Assembly (NCBI GenBank): GCA_009829735.1
Contig: CM020618.1
Location: forward strand, 28,186,894 to 28,250,893
Direction of reading: 5' to 3'
Length of the DNA: 64,000 nt
Source of the DNA: Pyropia yezoensis
Lineage: Eukaryota; Rhodophyta; Bangiophyceae; Bangiales; Bangiaceae
The notes beneath the pieces were generated by a model. The model made no database searches and was not told the origin of the DNA. It saw only the letters and a list, made by a program, of their open reading frames with translations. The position numbers were made by a program, and so were the translations under genes. Shown one piece after another: positions 52,269 through 61,194 of the stretch. The stretch's first letter is position 1, and every line of letters starts with the position of its first letter.

Positions 52269-54248
52269 CTAGACATGCATGCTAGACTCTCCAACCCCAC
52301 GGCCCTTGCCCTCACGTGGAGGCGAGCGGCGAGACCCACGCCGATAACCTTCCCCACCCGTCGGCGGGGGCGGCAGCTTCAAGTCGGAACAGTCGCGCCC
52401 CTCACGGTGGCGCAAATGGCGACGACCGCGGCCACCCTTCTGCTTCGTCTTGCGCGCAAGTTGGCGACGCAGACGCCGGACCGGCTCCGACTCTGACGGC
52501 GTAGAGGACTCCGAGACGGAATAAGACAACTTGTCTTCCGACACGGAGGGAGAACGCCGCGAGCGTTGGCGACGACGGCGAGGAGGCGAGTATGCCCGGC
52601 TCGCCCAACGTTTGCCACGCCCAAGTGGGGCTGGCTGGGGCACAATAGTCCCTATGCGAGCCAACTCGGCCGTCATAAACTCCGCCACCGACTCGCAACT
52701 CGCGGTCGCCACCGCAGTACGAACGCGCTCCTCAAGTTGAGGAGTCTCGGAAACTTGAAGGGATGCGGTTGACGCGGCCAACCAGGAAATGGTGCGCACC
52801 AACGTGGTGATCATCGTGACCGGTAACACCAACTTAGGATATACCGTCAGGAGAGTGGCCCCCAAGTTGGGGGACACCGGGGTGGACGACTCAACGGCCA
52901 CGCTTACCCGGATGTCCCCGTGCGCCTGGTAGGGGACAGGAGGAAGCGGAGGGGCACGCCGAGGTGGCGGTGCCCGAGTGTAACTGCGACCCCTACTCGG
53001 GGCCCCCGCAGTAGGTTTAGTCATATGGTCATCGTGAGAGGGCACGGCCATCACTATGGCCTTGTCCGGGGGCGGCGCAGTGTGGCGATCCACCCCCGGG
53101 GCATACGGGTAGTCCCCGATGCCCAGCCCCTCTCGTAGTACCATACGGCCGTCGTGAAGATCACGAGCGACCCATACGACCTGGCGAAGTGCGCCATCGT
53201 CCTTCGGCCCGCGGGTGGGGCGGCGCAACTTGTGCTCGATGCTCTCCCACTCAATGAACTTGTGGAGGCGGAACATCTCCTCAAGTAGAGTGAGTTGTCC
53301 TGATGAGCACCCCTCAGCAACTCGGAACATCTCCTCAAGTAGAGTGAGTTGTCCTGATGAGCACCCCTCAGCAACTAACTGAGGGGTGAGCCGTTCCAAA
53401 CCTTGGATAAGCCGAAGGGGAAGATGCCAGAGCATCCCCCGCCGCTGGACACAAGACACCCAGGTCGACATCACCTCGAGGAGCCACTGGGTTGCCAGCA
53501 TGGCCCACACCAGGTGATCCGGGCTAGCCGTCAACATGACGGAGCCGAAGTGGTCGAGCAACCGTGGTAGCAACGCAGGGAACCCGTAGGGGACCTCAAC
53601 CTGAGGCCACCACTCGGGCTTCTTGGGGTAGCACTGCTCCTTACTAGCTGCGGACTGCTGCGGAAACTCAAGTTGAGCCGAGGTCACCAAGTAGGGACCT
53701 CGCCGGAAGTCCTTCTCCATCCGCACATCAAAGTGATGAGTGTGCGAATCGGCCTCGTGAAGGTACGGGGGGCGAGTTGCCACCGCGTCCCAAGTAGAGG
53801 TCGGCAAGTCGCCCGGACCCGGGATAGTTCCCCCGCGGTCCACCATGGCCTTGGCCCGCTGTACGTCTTCGACTTCCTCATCGTCCAGGAAGGCAAACTG
53901 GTCCGTCCTGAAGCCGGCAGGGAACCCGATCCTACGGGGATACTTCTCCCGTAGGCGGTCCCATACCCGACTCATCGCTGTGCCAAGTCGACCACAGCGA
54001 AGAACAGTCAACCCTTCCTCATACAGAGGCCAATCGGGGTAAAACCACCGCCCCAAGGCCTCACGTGGGAAGACGCGGCTTGCCTCCGGGGGAGATCCCG
54101 CCGCCAACCCAAAGCCGGGTGACGCGGGAGTCCCATCCCCCGGAGCAACCGCGGAGCCCCCGCCGGAAGTCCCGGCGGGCGCTACACCGTAGGAGGTGTC
54201 CTCCATACGTTCATCAAGAGAGTCCGTCTCCACCCCCGGGGTCACCAT
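52269..54248 (-). CDS. Antisense ORF of element D, unknown function
   Basis: Long minus-strand frame between the chromodomain (ends 52157) and the 3' LTR (54586), tail-to-tail with pol. I take the ATG at 54248 (GCCATGGTC); the frame is open up to 54419. The product is about 659 residues. An acidic start (METDSLDERMED-like) leads to a globular body with aromatic and Trp-rich segments (LGRWFYPDWPLYEEGLTVLR, HLVWAMLATQWLLEVMSTWV, RQVVWVARDLHDGRMVLREG). Then come a Pro/Arg linker, a hydrophobic-helical part (VYPKLVLPVTMITTLVRTIS, VAEFMTAELARIGTI) and a strongly basic Arg/Ser tail (SPPRRRRQRSRRSPS, RRLRRQLARKTKQKGGRGRR). The tail suggests nuclear or RNA binding. The plan parallels the antisense ORF of element B. 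One internal 54-bp duplication is present. Confidence 0.72.
   Translation of the reverse strand: MVTPGVETDSLDERMEDTSYGVAPAGTSGGGSAVAPGDGTPASPGFGLAAGSPPEASRVFPREALGRWFYPDWPLYEEGLTVLRCGRLGTAMSRVWDRLREKYPRRIGFPAGFRTDQFAFLDDEEVEDVQRAKAMVDRGGTIPGPGDLPTSTWDAVATRPPYLHEADSHTHHFDVRMEKDFRRGPYLVTSAQLEFPQQSAASKEQCYPKKPEWWPQVEVPYGFPALLPRLLDHFGSVMLTASPDHLVWAMLATQWLLEVMSTWVSCVQRRGMLWHLPLRLIQGLERLTPQLVAEGCSSGQLTLLEEMFRVAEGCSSGQLTLLEEMFRLHKFIEWESIEHKLRRPTRGPKDDGALRQVVWVARDLHDGRMVLREGLGIGDYPYAPGVDRHTAPPPDKAIVMAVPSHDDHMTKPTAGAPSRGRSYTRAPPPRRAPPLPPVPYQAHGDIRVSVAVESSTPVSPNLGATLLTVYPKLVLPVTMITTLVRTISWLAASTASLQVSETPQLEERVRTAVATASCESVAEFMTAELARIGTIVPQPAPLGRGKRWASRAYSPPRRRRQRSRRSPSVSEDKLSYSVSESSTPSESEPVRRLRRQLARKTKQKGGRGRRHLRHREGRDCSDLKLPPPPTGGEGYRRGSRRSPPREGKGRGVGESSMHV
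53271..53378 (-). repeat. 54-bp tandem duplication inside the antisense ORF of D
   Basis: GAACATCTCCTCAAGTAGAG recurs at 53271 and 53325. The duplication adds 18 residues (VAEGCSSGQLTLLEEMFR) in frame, with no difference seen between the copies. Confidence 0.9.
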
Positions 54249-54585
54249 GGCTCTCCCCAAGTTAGGGAGAAACGCCCTGGCTGCAGCGGCACGAGACCCG
54301 CCTCGAGTTGAGGGGGGCTCGGATCGTGGGTAGATGGGTGGCCTCCCCAGCGTGGGACGGCTTAGGGAAAGGTGAAGGGGATGTGTTGGTGGGGGCGAAG
54401 TGAGAACCGGAGAGAGCAAGCTGCCGAGTGGGCAAGCTTGAGGAGAGGGGCGGTCAACGTGACCGCCTCCACGTCCACGTTACGTACTCGAGGGGGGACA
54501 GCAAGTCGCGCCCCCAACGCCGGACGTGCGTTTACACGCCCCCTCGCAGGGCCGACCGGGTCGGTCGAAACTGAGGAGAGGGGAG

Positions 54586-55054
54586 TGTGGCAGTATTGAC
54601 CCCCAGGTAGGGGGGCAACACGTGCCATGCAAGGGGCGCCAGGCCACTAGCCTGACCCGTTCCTCCCCCTGCATTTGGGTCCATATTCCCTAAGTTTGGG
54701 ATAGTTAGCCTAGTAGTAAATCCAACTTGGATTTGAGGGTTTTCTGCATTTATCGTCTTGAATTGTCGTGTGGCCCGGTGGGCAGGTGCTGGGGTGGGAG
54801 ATTCTGAGTGGCGAGATTCTGAGGGGACCCTGGGGGGATAAGGGGAGGGACAGCGGGGCTTGGCCTTGCTTCCCTGTCCCGACGAAGAAACTGTTGGACC
54901 ACACACCATCTTCTTGTTTGTCAGTGGGGGGATTGCCCCAAAACAGGGATAGAGTGTGTGCGACTTGCACTTCTTCCGGTTCCCCCGACACGGGAGGCAG
55001 CCCTTGTACACCGCCCCAACTTGGGTGTCGCGTGTGCGAGAGGTTTTTGCCACA
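54586..55054 (+). repeat. 3' LTR of element D (right)
   Basis: 469 bp, TGTGG ... CCACA, matching 44469-44937 with about 12 differences. The outer flank is CCAAC. Confidence 0.9.
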
Positions 55055-56066
55055 CCAACTGGCGCAGTTGCTCGACGGCGCGGTAACGCTCAGCCGCAGA
55101 GCCCCGGCTCTACCCCGGCGGGGACCGGCCCGTGTGCCCCCTCGTCTCCCATCAGAGGGCCGCCCCCCTCTTGCGGGGGGCGTGGTGGGGGGGCGCTGCC
55201 GTCGGCCGCCGCGCTGGACCCCAGCCCAGCCCGGCCCCCCGGCCCCCCCGCACTAAGCGCGCGTTGCGTCCACTGGAATATCTCGTATGGAGGTAAAGTT
55301 GTGCTGCACGCCTGCTTTTGGGCGGCGTGCAGGCGTGACACGCCTAAAATACGCCTAGTGCACGCCGCCAGAACTAGATCACGCCGATCACGCCGCTCAA
55401 GTAGCCCCCAGTAGAATGTAATTGTATACCACTTTCAGAGGGCCGCCGCAGGCCTCGCTGGCGCCATCCGGTTGCCAGCTGGCACCATTGGAGTGGAAAG
55501 AGCGACAGCAGTGAGGGCGCCACAAGGTCGGCAGCCGGCGCGCGGCGGGGGGGAGCGATTGCGGCCGGGCAGTCCATTCAGGGTCCCTGGAAGCGGAGGA
55601 CAGTCCTCCTGACAGGCTTGCCTGACAATGCACAGCCCCACGGACACCTCTGAGGCCGCAAACGAGGGCCGCTGCCATCCAGCCCTGCTCGATAGCTCTG
55701 GCCCGACGTGGACGAAGCCGTTGAACTTCCGCCCAATAATGTATCCACAGTTCAGGTCCATATCCGGATATATGCGCTCCAGTTATATGGCACCCTGCCA
55801 TATAAGTGGGAGGATCGCGATCGCGCGACGGTCGCAACAAGCGGATCGCGTCGCACGAAGGCATCTCATTGGCCCCATTTCATGGAACAGAGGAAGTAGC
55901 CCCAAAATGAGAAAATTATCCCCTGAAACGAGGGGTACAGCAGTGTAGGACGCCCATGGCGAAAGGGTGCCATACAGTATAAGCGCATATTGACTGTACA
56001 GCATTGTCGCGGAGCATGCTTCCACCGGTCCGCTGTCCAGGGCCTCGACGTCCAAGCCATTCTATT
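55055..56066. other. Intergenic stretch with a TGCACGCC inverted-motif cluster
   Basis: GC-rich to 55260, then AT-richer. At about 55312-55400 several TGCACGCC / GGCGTGCA and CACGCCG motifs form short inverted repeats; a similar cluster lies at 61089-61180. Minus-strand open stretches at 55397-55864 are not convincing as genes. Confidence 0.5.
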
Positions 56067-56176
56067 GTGCGTCCCATAAAAAGTGGACGTGCACGGGTCC
56101 TGCAGTGTGGGCTTGATTGGTCCAGTGGCCGATATTTGATCACGACACGAGCACGTCCACTTTTTACAGGATGCAC
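56067..56176. mobile_element. 110-bp MITE-like element with 26-bp terminal inverted repeats
   Basis: The ends at 56067-56092 and 56151-56176 are inverted copies (GTGCGTCCCATAAAAAGTGG / CCACTTTTTACAGGATGCAC at their outer parts) with about four mismatches. The 58-bp core has an ATTGG box. A single terminal-repeat copy lies at 37787-37812. No target-site duplication is clear. Confidence 0.6.
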
Positions 56177-56944
56177 TGTTGCAGTTTTCCGAATTTTGTC
56201 CCATGTGGACAGGAGCAAGAGCAAGTGTACAAGAGCAAGGGCCAATCGCATGCTCGCAGCTGAGGGCTTGCCAATGGCGTGCTGCATCACGTCTGTCAGA
56301 AGAACCTGATGGTTGGCTATGGCCACAACTGCTCTCGCAACGAACGCTGGTTGGTCAAAACACGTTTGTTTTTTCATCGGATCTCGCCGGTTGGCCCTTT
56401 TTCTCTGGTCATCTCTCTCAAGAACAGTCCGAAGCGCTCAGCCGGTGCTTGTTCTGCCCTCGAAGTGGTCAGAAATCCCGAGAGAACCCCCGCTCGAGAT
56501 GTGGAAACCACAGCATCGCGGATCTCCGACTTCCTTCGCAAGAGCTCGCGAAGGTAGTGTGCGGATTCGCGAAGGAACATCAGCCGATGGGATGTGTGCT
56601 CAAGAGGTGTCTATTGAGCATATATGCCGGCAGTTACTAGCACTATTGTACATGTGATACTGTCTACTTTAATCTCTACGATCGTTGCACGACTGCCAGT
56701 CGGTCGACAGCTGAAGTCCTCTGGCGGATTTGGAGCAGTCAGCATATTTATCACCGAAATTATACCCACATACGGATTTAGCTCGGAAGAGACATGCGCT
56801 ACAAGGGGCTCTGGGGGGGGTGTAGGGAGAAGAGCAAGCACGCCATGCCGAGAGTGTGCGCGGGCGAAACAGGCAACAGGCAACGGAAATGAGGTCTCCT
56901 TCATGGGGACATCACAGCCCTGTGCTGCCCGCACCCGAACAGAG
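56177..56944. other. CCAAT-rich promoter-like module and weak ORFs
   Basis: On the minus strand, 56178-56320 holds ATTGG boxes and GTCCCATGTGGAC in the same relative order as the plus-strand module at 60895-61000. A minus-strand open stretch at 56374-56580 (FLRESAHYLRELLRRKSEIR) has a helical, coding-like composition but is too short to call a gene. Confidence 0.35.
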
Positions 56945-57046
56945 GCGGGAAGGTAGCAGTAACTGCAGGTACTAAAGCAGCTGATAACAAAGGGAACAGC
57001 TGTTCCCTTCTGTTTAGTAACTGCATGTTACCAAGCCCTTCCCGCT
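56945..57046. mobile_element. Hairpin element around a 20-bp perfect palindrome
   Basis: GCGGGAAGGTA ... at 56945 pairs imperfectly with ... CCCTTCCCGC ending 57045. The centre, AAGGGAACAGCTGTTCCCTT at 56990-57009, is a perfect palindrome, and TTTAGTAACTGCATG pairs with GCAGTAACTGCAGG-type sequence. Probably a small foldback or MITE relic. Confidence 0.5.
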
Positions 57047-57230
57047 GTAGCCAGACCATAAAATTGTAGAGCCTGGGTGCGCATCATGCGTACAGTATGA
57101 TGCCGTACAAAAAAAAGTCAGTGGTGTTGGTCGCCAAACCGGTGGTGTCGAAGGTGTCTATAGGCGCTCATAAGGGGACCTTGGGGGGGGTTCTCCGAAA
57201 GTAGCAACGACCCCCTCAAGGCGACCATGG

Positions 57231-57968
57231 TTGAGGGTCGTTTTCTCTGCTCTCTGGCAGTGCCTTGATGGACTTCGTCTCTTCCTCTCTCGACAGGTCT
57301 TTTTTCTGGCCTATTTATTGAGCAGAAGGTCCGTCAGCCCCCCGTGTCCACCTCACACACCCTCCCCCTCCATCCGCGCCACAGCCGCTTATCACCGGCC
57401 GCACCGCAACCACTGCGGGGCTTACAAGGGGGCCTGTCTGGCCGCCGCTTCTTCCATTACAGCCCTAGCCGCCGACGCCACGGCCGCCACGGCCGCTGCG
57501 GTCAACGGCAGCAGCGACAGGTGCAGAGACGTCAACAGCATCGACGGGGGCGGAGAGAGCCGCCCCAGCAGCGCAACAGCTGACAGGAGGCGGAAAGGGC
57601 GAAGCGGTACAGCTAAAAAGTTCGCTGCTGCCATCACGCCCGCTTCTGTCGCCGCCGCTGCGGCCCCCGTTTCCCACTGTCTAATCGCTCTTCCTGCCGT
57701 GGTCATGGCCGCCAGTGTCCCAGCCGCTGCTGCCACCACTGCATCCGCCGTCACTGTCGCCGCTACTGGTGCCACTCCGGTTTCATCCACAGCCGCCACC
57801 GCCGCCAGTGCTCTGGGCTTGCGACAAGAAAGGTATATGATGGTCCGCACCCGCGCACCCAGCTCGCCCGCCCGTATGCCCAAGAGCCAGGGGACGGTGC
57901 CCCCCCCGTCTCTCCGCTCCGTAGCCCCAGCAGCGAGATGGGCACCCGCCCCCATCGCGCTGCGCTGA
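57231..57968 (+). CDS. Candidate Ala-rich protein, unrecognised
   Basis: Open plus-strand frame (245 codons, non-ATG first codon, so the start is uncertain). GCN codons with C/T in third position fit a plus-strand coding sequence better than the minus-strand frame that overlaps it. Content: a Ser/Asp/Arg-rich block (SSDRCRDVNSIDGGGESRPS), TADRRRKGRSGTAKKFAAAI, then long Ala/Val/Thr stretches. A TATTTATT sequence near 57310 and a CT-rich leader precede it. Low-complexity GC-rich DNA could produce such frames without a gene. Confidence 0.3.
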   Translation: MRVVFSALWQCLDGLRLFLSRQVFFLAYLLSRRSVSPPCPPHTPSPSIRATAAYHRPHRNHCGAYKGACLAAASSITALAADATAATAAAVNGSSDRCRDVNSIDGGGESRPSSATADRRRKGRSGTAKKFAAAITPASVAAAAAPVSHCLIALPAVVMAASVPAAAATTASAVTVAATGATPVSSTAATAASALGLRQERYMMVRTRAPSSPARMPKSQGTVPPPSLRSVAPAARWAPAPIALR

Positions 57969-60230
57969 CTGCTCGATCGCCGCGTTCGCGACAGCCGCGG
58001 CGAGGGCGCGCTCGTACCACGCGCCGCGGGCGGAAGCGGCGGCGGTGGGCGCGGTTGTGGTCTCGGCAGGGGAGGACAGCCCCTTGTCGTCGGCGTCACT
58101 GTCGGCGGTGGCGCCCGCGTCCGCCCCCCCGCCCCCCCCCCCCCCCCCCCGGGGCGGCGATCAGCAAGCAGAGGCGGAGGCCGCCAGCGCGGGACGGCGG
58201 TGACAGCGGCGGCTCGCCGGCACCGGCGGTGGCTGTCCTGTCGCCGCCAGTGCCGCCACCCCCCTCACCACCCATATCCCCCCTCCGGGTCAGTGCCCGC
58301 CGCCACGGCGTCCCCGCCTCCACCGGCCACCGCCACACCCACCAGCGCCTTCGTCACGCCCCTCCGTCGCCGCAGCGGCTCCCCATCCCGCCGACGCCCA
58401 TCCGCCGCCGCGGTGGCAGCAGCGGCGGCGAAAACGGGCGACACCCGCGCGGCGGCCTCCGTGTCTGCAAAGGCGCAGCGGTCGCCCGCCACAGCGGCCG
58501 CCGCCGACTCCGCCGCGACTGCGGCAGTGTGGGCGGCCACGAGCACTGAGGGCTAGCTGCGAATGGCGAGGTTCGCCGAAGGGGCGGCGGCGGCGGCGGC
58601 GGTGACGGCGGCGGTAATCGGCCAGCCGGTCGCGGTGGCGACCTCCGCCGCGGCAGCCGCCCCGACGGCATGCCGCACCGGCAGCGCCGCCGCGTCAGGG
58701 AAGCGCGTCTGCAGCGCCGCCACGCACGATCGGGTCGCGGCGGTGGCGACACCAGGCGCAGCAGTGCCCGAACTGGCGCGGCGGCTAAGGAGGCCGCCGC
58801 GGTGGCAGCGTGGCTGGGCGCCAGCGCCAGGGGGGAGAGAGGGCGGGGGGAGCGACATCGACTCTGCCCCGGTCACCGCCCCCACCGGCGCCTGCAGCGG
58901 CGGCTGCGGCGGCGGCGGCCACCGCGGCGGCGGCGGCCGCCCCTTCGGCCTGGTGGACGCGCTCGCGCGGGACCATCCGTCGTAGGGCGCCCAGCTGGCG
59001 CAGCAGCGCCGCCGCATGTTGGCCACCCACCACAGCAGCCGGCGCGGAGGCCGGCGCCGTCGCCGCGGCCCGCCGCTGTGTCCCGCGCGCCGCCTGGGCG
59101 CTAGGCCGGCTACCCCCCCGCCCCCCCCCCCCCGACTTCTCCCGCTGGATCCTCACCCCACCCCCCCCTCCCATATGTGGCGACCACCGCTGGCAGCCAC
59201 CGCCGCACCGCGCCCAGCGGCGCGAGCACCCCCTCCACCCCCCCCCACCCGGCGCCTACATCGCGGGCGCCGCAGCTGCGTCAGCAAACGGGGACTCACC
59301 CAACGCTTTCTCGCCCTGCGGATGGCAGCCCCTCCCCCGCCGCCGCGAAGGGTGGCAGGCGCCCGCCGGGCAGGCAGACGGCCACCGGGCAAGCGGCCGC
59401 CGCCCGCAGCGTGGGGACGCCCGCCCGCGTCCGCGCCGATGAGCGGCAGCCGCGACGACGCCGTCTCGCGGCCGTCACCACGGGGACGTACCCCCCCCCC
59501 CCCCCCCCCATAGGCGCCGCGCCCACCCCCCCTCCCCCCTAAGCGTCGCCGCTTTGGCGGTCGCCCGGACCATCGCCACCGACACGGCCGCCGCCGCCGC
59601 CACCGCGGCCACCGCCACAGGGGCCGTAGTGAGCGTGGAGAACAGCACTCGCGTGGGGCGACTGAGACCGAGCCTCCACATAGGTGGGGAGGTACAGCCG
59701 CGGCGCGGCGCGCTTGCAGGCTGTCGGTCCCGGCGGTGGCGGTCAGCGGCTGCGGCGCCCGACGCCAACGGGTGCCACTGGCCAAAGGTGGCGGGAGGGC
59801 CGCCCCTGCCGCTGCCGCCGCCGTCACCGCCGCCCTGCCACTACCGCCGCCGCCGCCGCCGCTGACGCCGCTGCCGCCGCCGCCGCCGCCGGGGCTGACG
59901 AGAGGAATCACGCCTCTGGCCCAGCCGCCGGCGCCGGCGCCGGCGCCGCTGCCGTCCCATTGCTGGAACCTCTCAAGCAAGAACCTTCACCGAGAAGATG
60001 TCGCGCTCCTCGCGGGTCATAGACAGGCTCAGGCGACCGCTGCCAGCGACCCACCAACCCGCCCGAGGCCGTCAGGAGGGTCGCATCGATCGCCTAGACG
60101 ATCACTACGATGTGTTTCAGTAACTGGCATGCATTACACCGTCACAACTCGAGTTACTAAACGCAGGGAACGCTCGCGAAGCTGTGGTTTCCCTGGTTGC
60201 CCGATCACACTCTTCGTACAGTCAGTACAT
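57969..60230. other. GCC/GGC-rich low-complexity region with candidate frames
   Basis: Trinucleotide-rich DNA with poly(C) runs at about 58130-58150, 59115-59131 and 59490-59509. Plus-strand frames at 58200-58556 (ends AAVWAATSTEG) and 58563-58985 (starts ATG, MARFAEGAAAAAAVTAAVIG) are Ala-rich. On the minus strand an ATG at 60021 reads MTREERDIFSVKVLA before a stop, and a frame shifted by one continues LERFQQWDGSG; this looks like a real N-terminus with a frame change or sequence error. No family can be assigned. Confidence 0.35.
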
Positions 60231-60675
60231 TCTTTCTCCATTGTTGGGCACCCTTTGTGGCGACCGTAAGCCCAAGGATTGTAACTTGATTCCGCCCTCT
60301 GATTGGTCGGTGACAACGATCGAATGCTGACACATGTGTTGATCGCACCGTAGAGGTCGGTCGACCTGCATTCGTTACTAGACACCGTGCCCATGAAAGG
60401 ATGTCACAGCAATGGAGAAAGACTGTACAGTACAGTACTGTACAGTCTTTCTCCATTGATGTGACATTCTTTCTGTACAGTCCTTCTCCATTGATGTGAC
60501 ATCCTTTCTTGGGCACGGTGTCTAGTGACCAATGCAGGTCGACCGACCTCTACGGTGCGATCAACGCATGTGTCAGCATTCGATCGTTGTCACCGACCAA
60601 TCAGAGGGCGGCATCAAGTTACAATCCTTGGGCTTACGGTCGCCACAAAGGGTGCCCAACAATGGAGAAAGACTT
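60231..60675. mobile_element. Foldback (long inverted-repeat) element
   Basis: Two arms of about 185 bp (from CTTTCTCCATTGTTGGGCAC at 60232, and its complement ending near 60672) are about 96% identical by my count. The centre holds a perfect 22-bp inverted repeat with a 3-bp spacer (60411-60457) and two or three copies of TTCTCCATTGATGTGACAT. No coding capacity. It would fold into one long hairpin as RNA. Confidence 0.8.
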
Positions 60676-60894
60676 TATTGGGCATTGTCCCGGGCTGTGG
60701 CACGGCTGACAGAACTGTATGACTTGCCGCGGCCTCTGCTACTTTTAGCAATGATCGGCGATTCTCGCAGTGCAGATCCATGTGTAAGACCAGGATAGTC
60801 GATCGATTGTGACTGAGTGTTGTCACGGACGTGACAATATCCAGTCAAGCAATACCCAATACAGACTGTACAACAACGGACCCTCATGCAGAGC

Positions 60895-61073
60895 AGTCAT
60901 TGGCCAGAGAGGCAGCATCTGAGTCATATCATTGGTCAAACACAGTTTGCTCCTGCTCTTGTCCACATGGGACAAAACTGGGAGAACTGCAATATAAGCC
61001 TACTCTCTCTTGTCGTCGCGGTCATGAGTTCCGAGCTTCGGCACAGAAGTTCCAACTGTTTCTGGGTGTAAGT
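60895..61073 (+). promoter_or_regulatory. Candidate promoter, short first exon and splice donor
   Basis: CATTGG boxes at 60899 and 60930, a TATA-like AATATAAG at 60991, an ATG at 61024 (MSSELRHRSSNCFWV) and a good donor GTAAGT at 61068-61073. Spacing between TATA and ATG (about 30 bp) is short, so transcription may start just before the ATG. The next exon was not found; the region beyond 61195 is an inserted inverted-repeat element. Confidence 0.35.
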
Positions 61074-61194
61074 ACAGGATCGCGCCGTACTGCACGCCGT
61101 GAAGAGCGCGGCGTGCAGGCGTGCTACCCCGTAAGTCACGCCGTTAGAGCAGGCCGTGTGACACGCCGCCGGCGTGCAGCCCAACCCTATCTAC

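Larger units (their letters stand above)
48280..55054 (+). mobile_element. Ty3/gypsy element D, right copy with antisense ORF (broken)
   Basis: Plus-strand copy: the first ~22 bp of an LTR (48280-48301), then protease (48334-49233), RT-RNase H-integrase-chromodomain (49234-52157), antisense frame on the minus strand (52269-54248), 3' LTR (54586-55054, outer flank CCAAC). There is no gag on this side. It is broken, with about two breaks. Confidence 0.9.

Noticed and set aside
59153-59980. 275-codon minus-strand Gly/Arg-rich frame
   Set aside because: Composition follows GGC/GCC repeats in all frames; only the first ten residues look like real protein.
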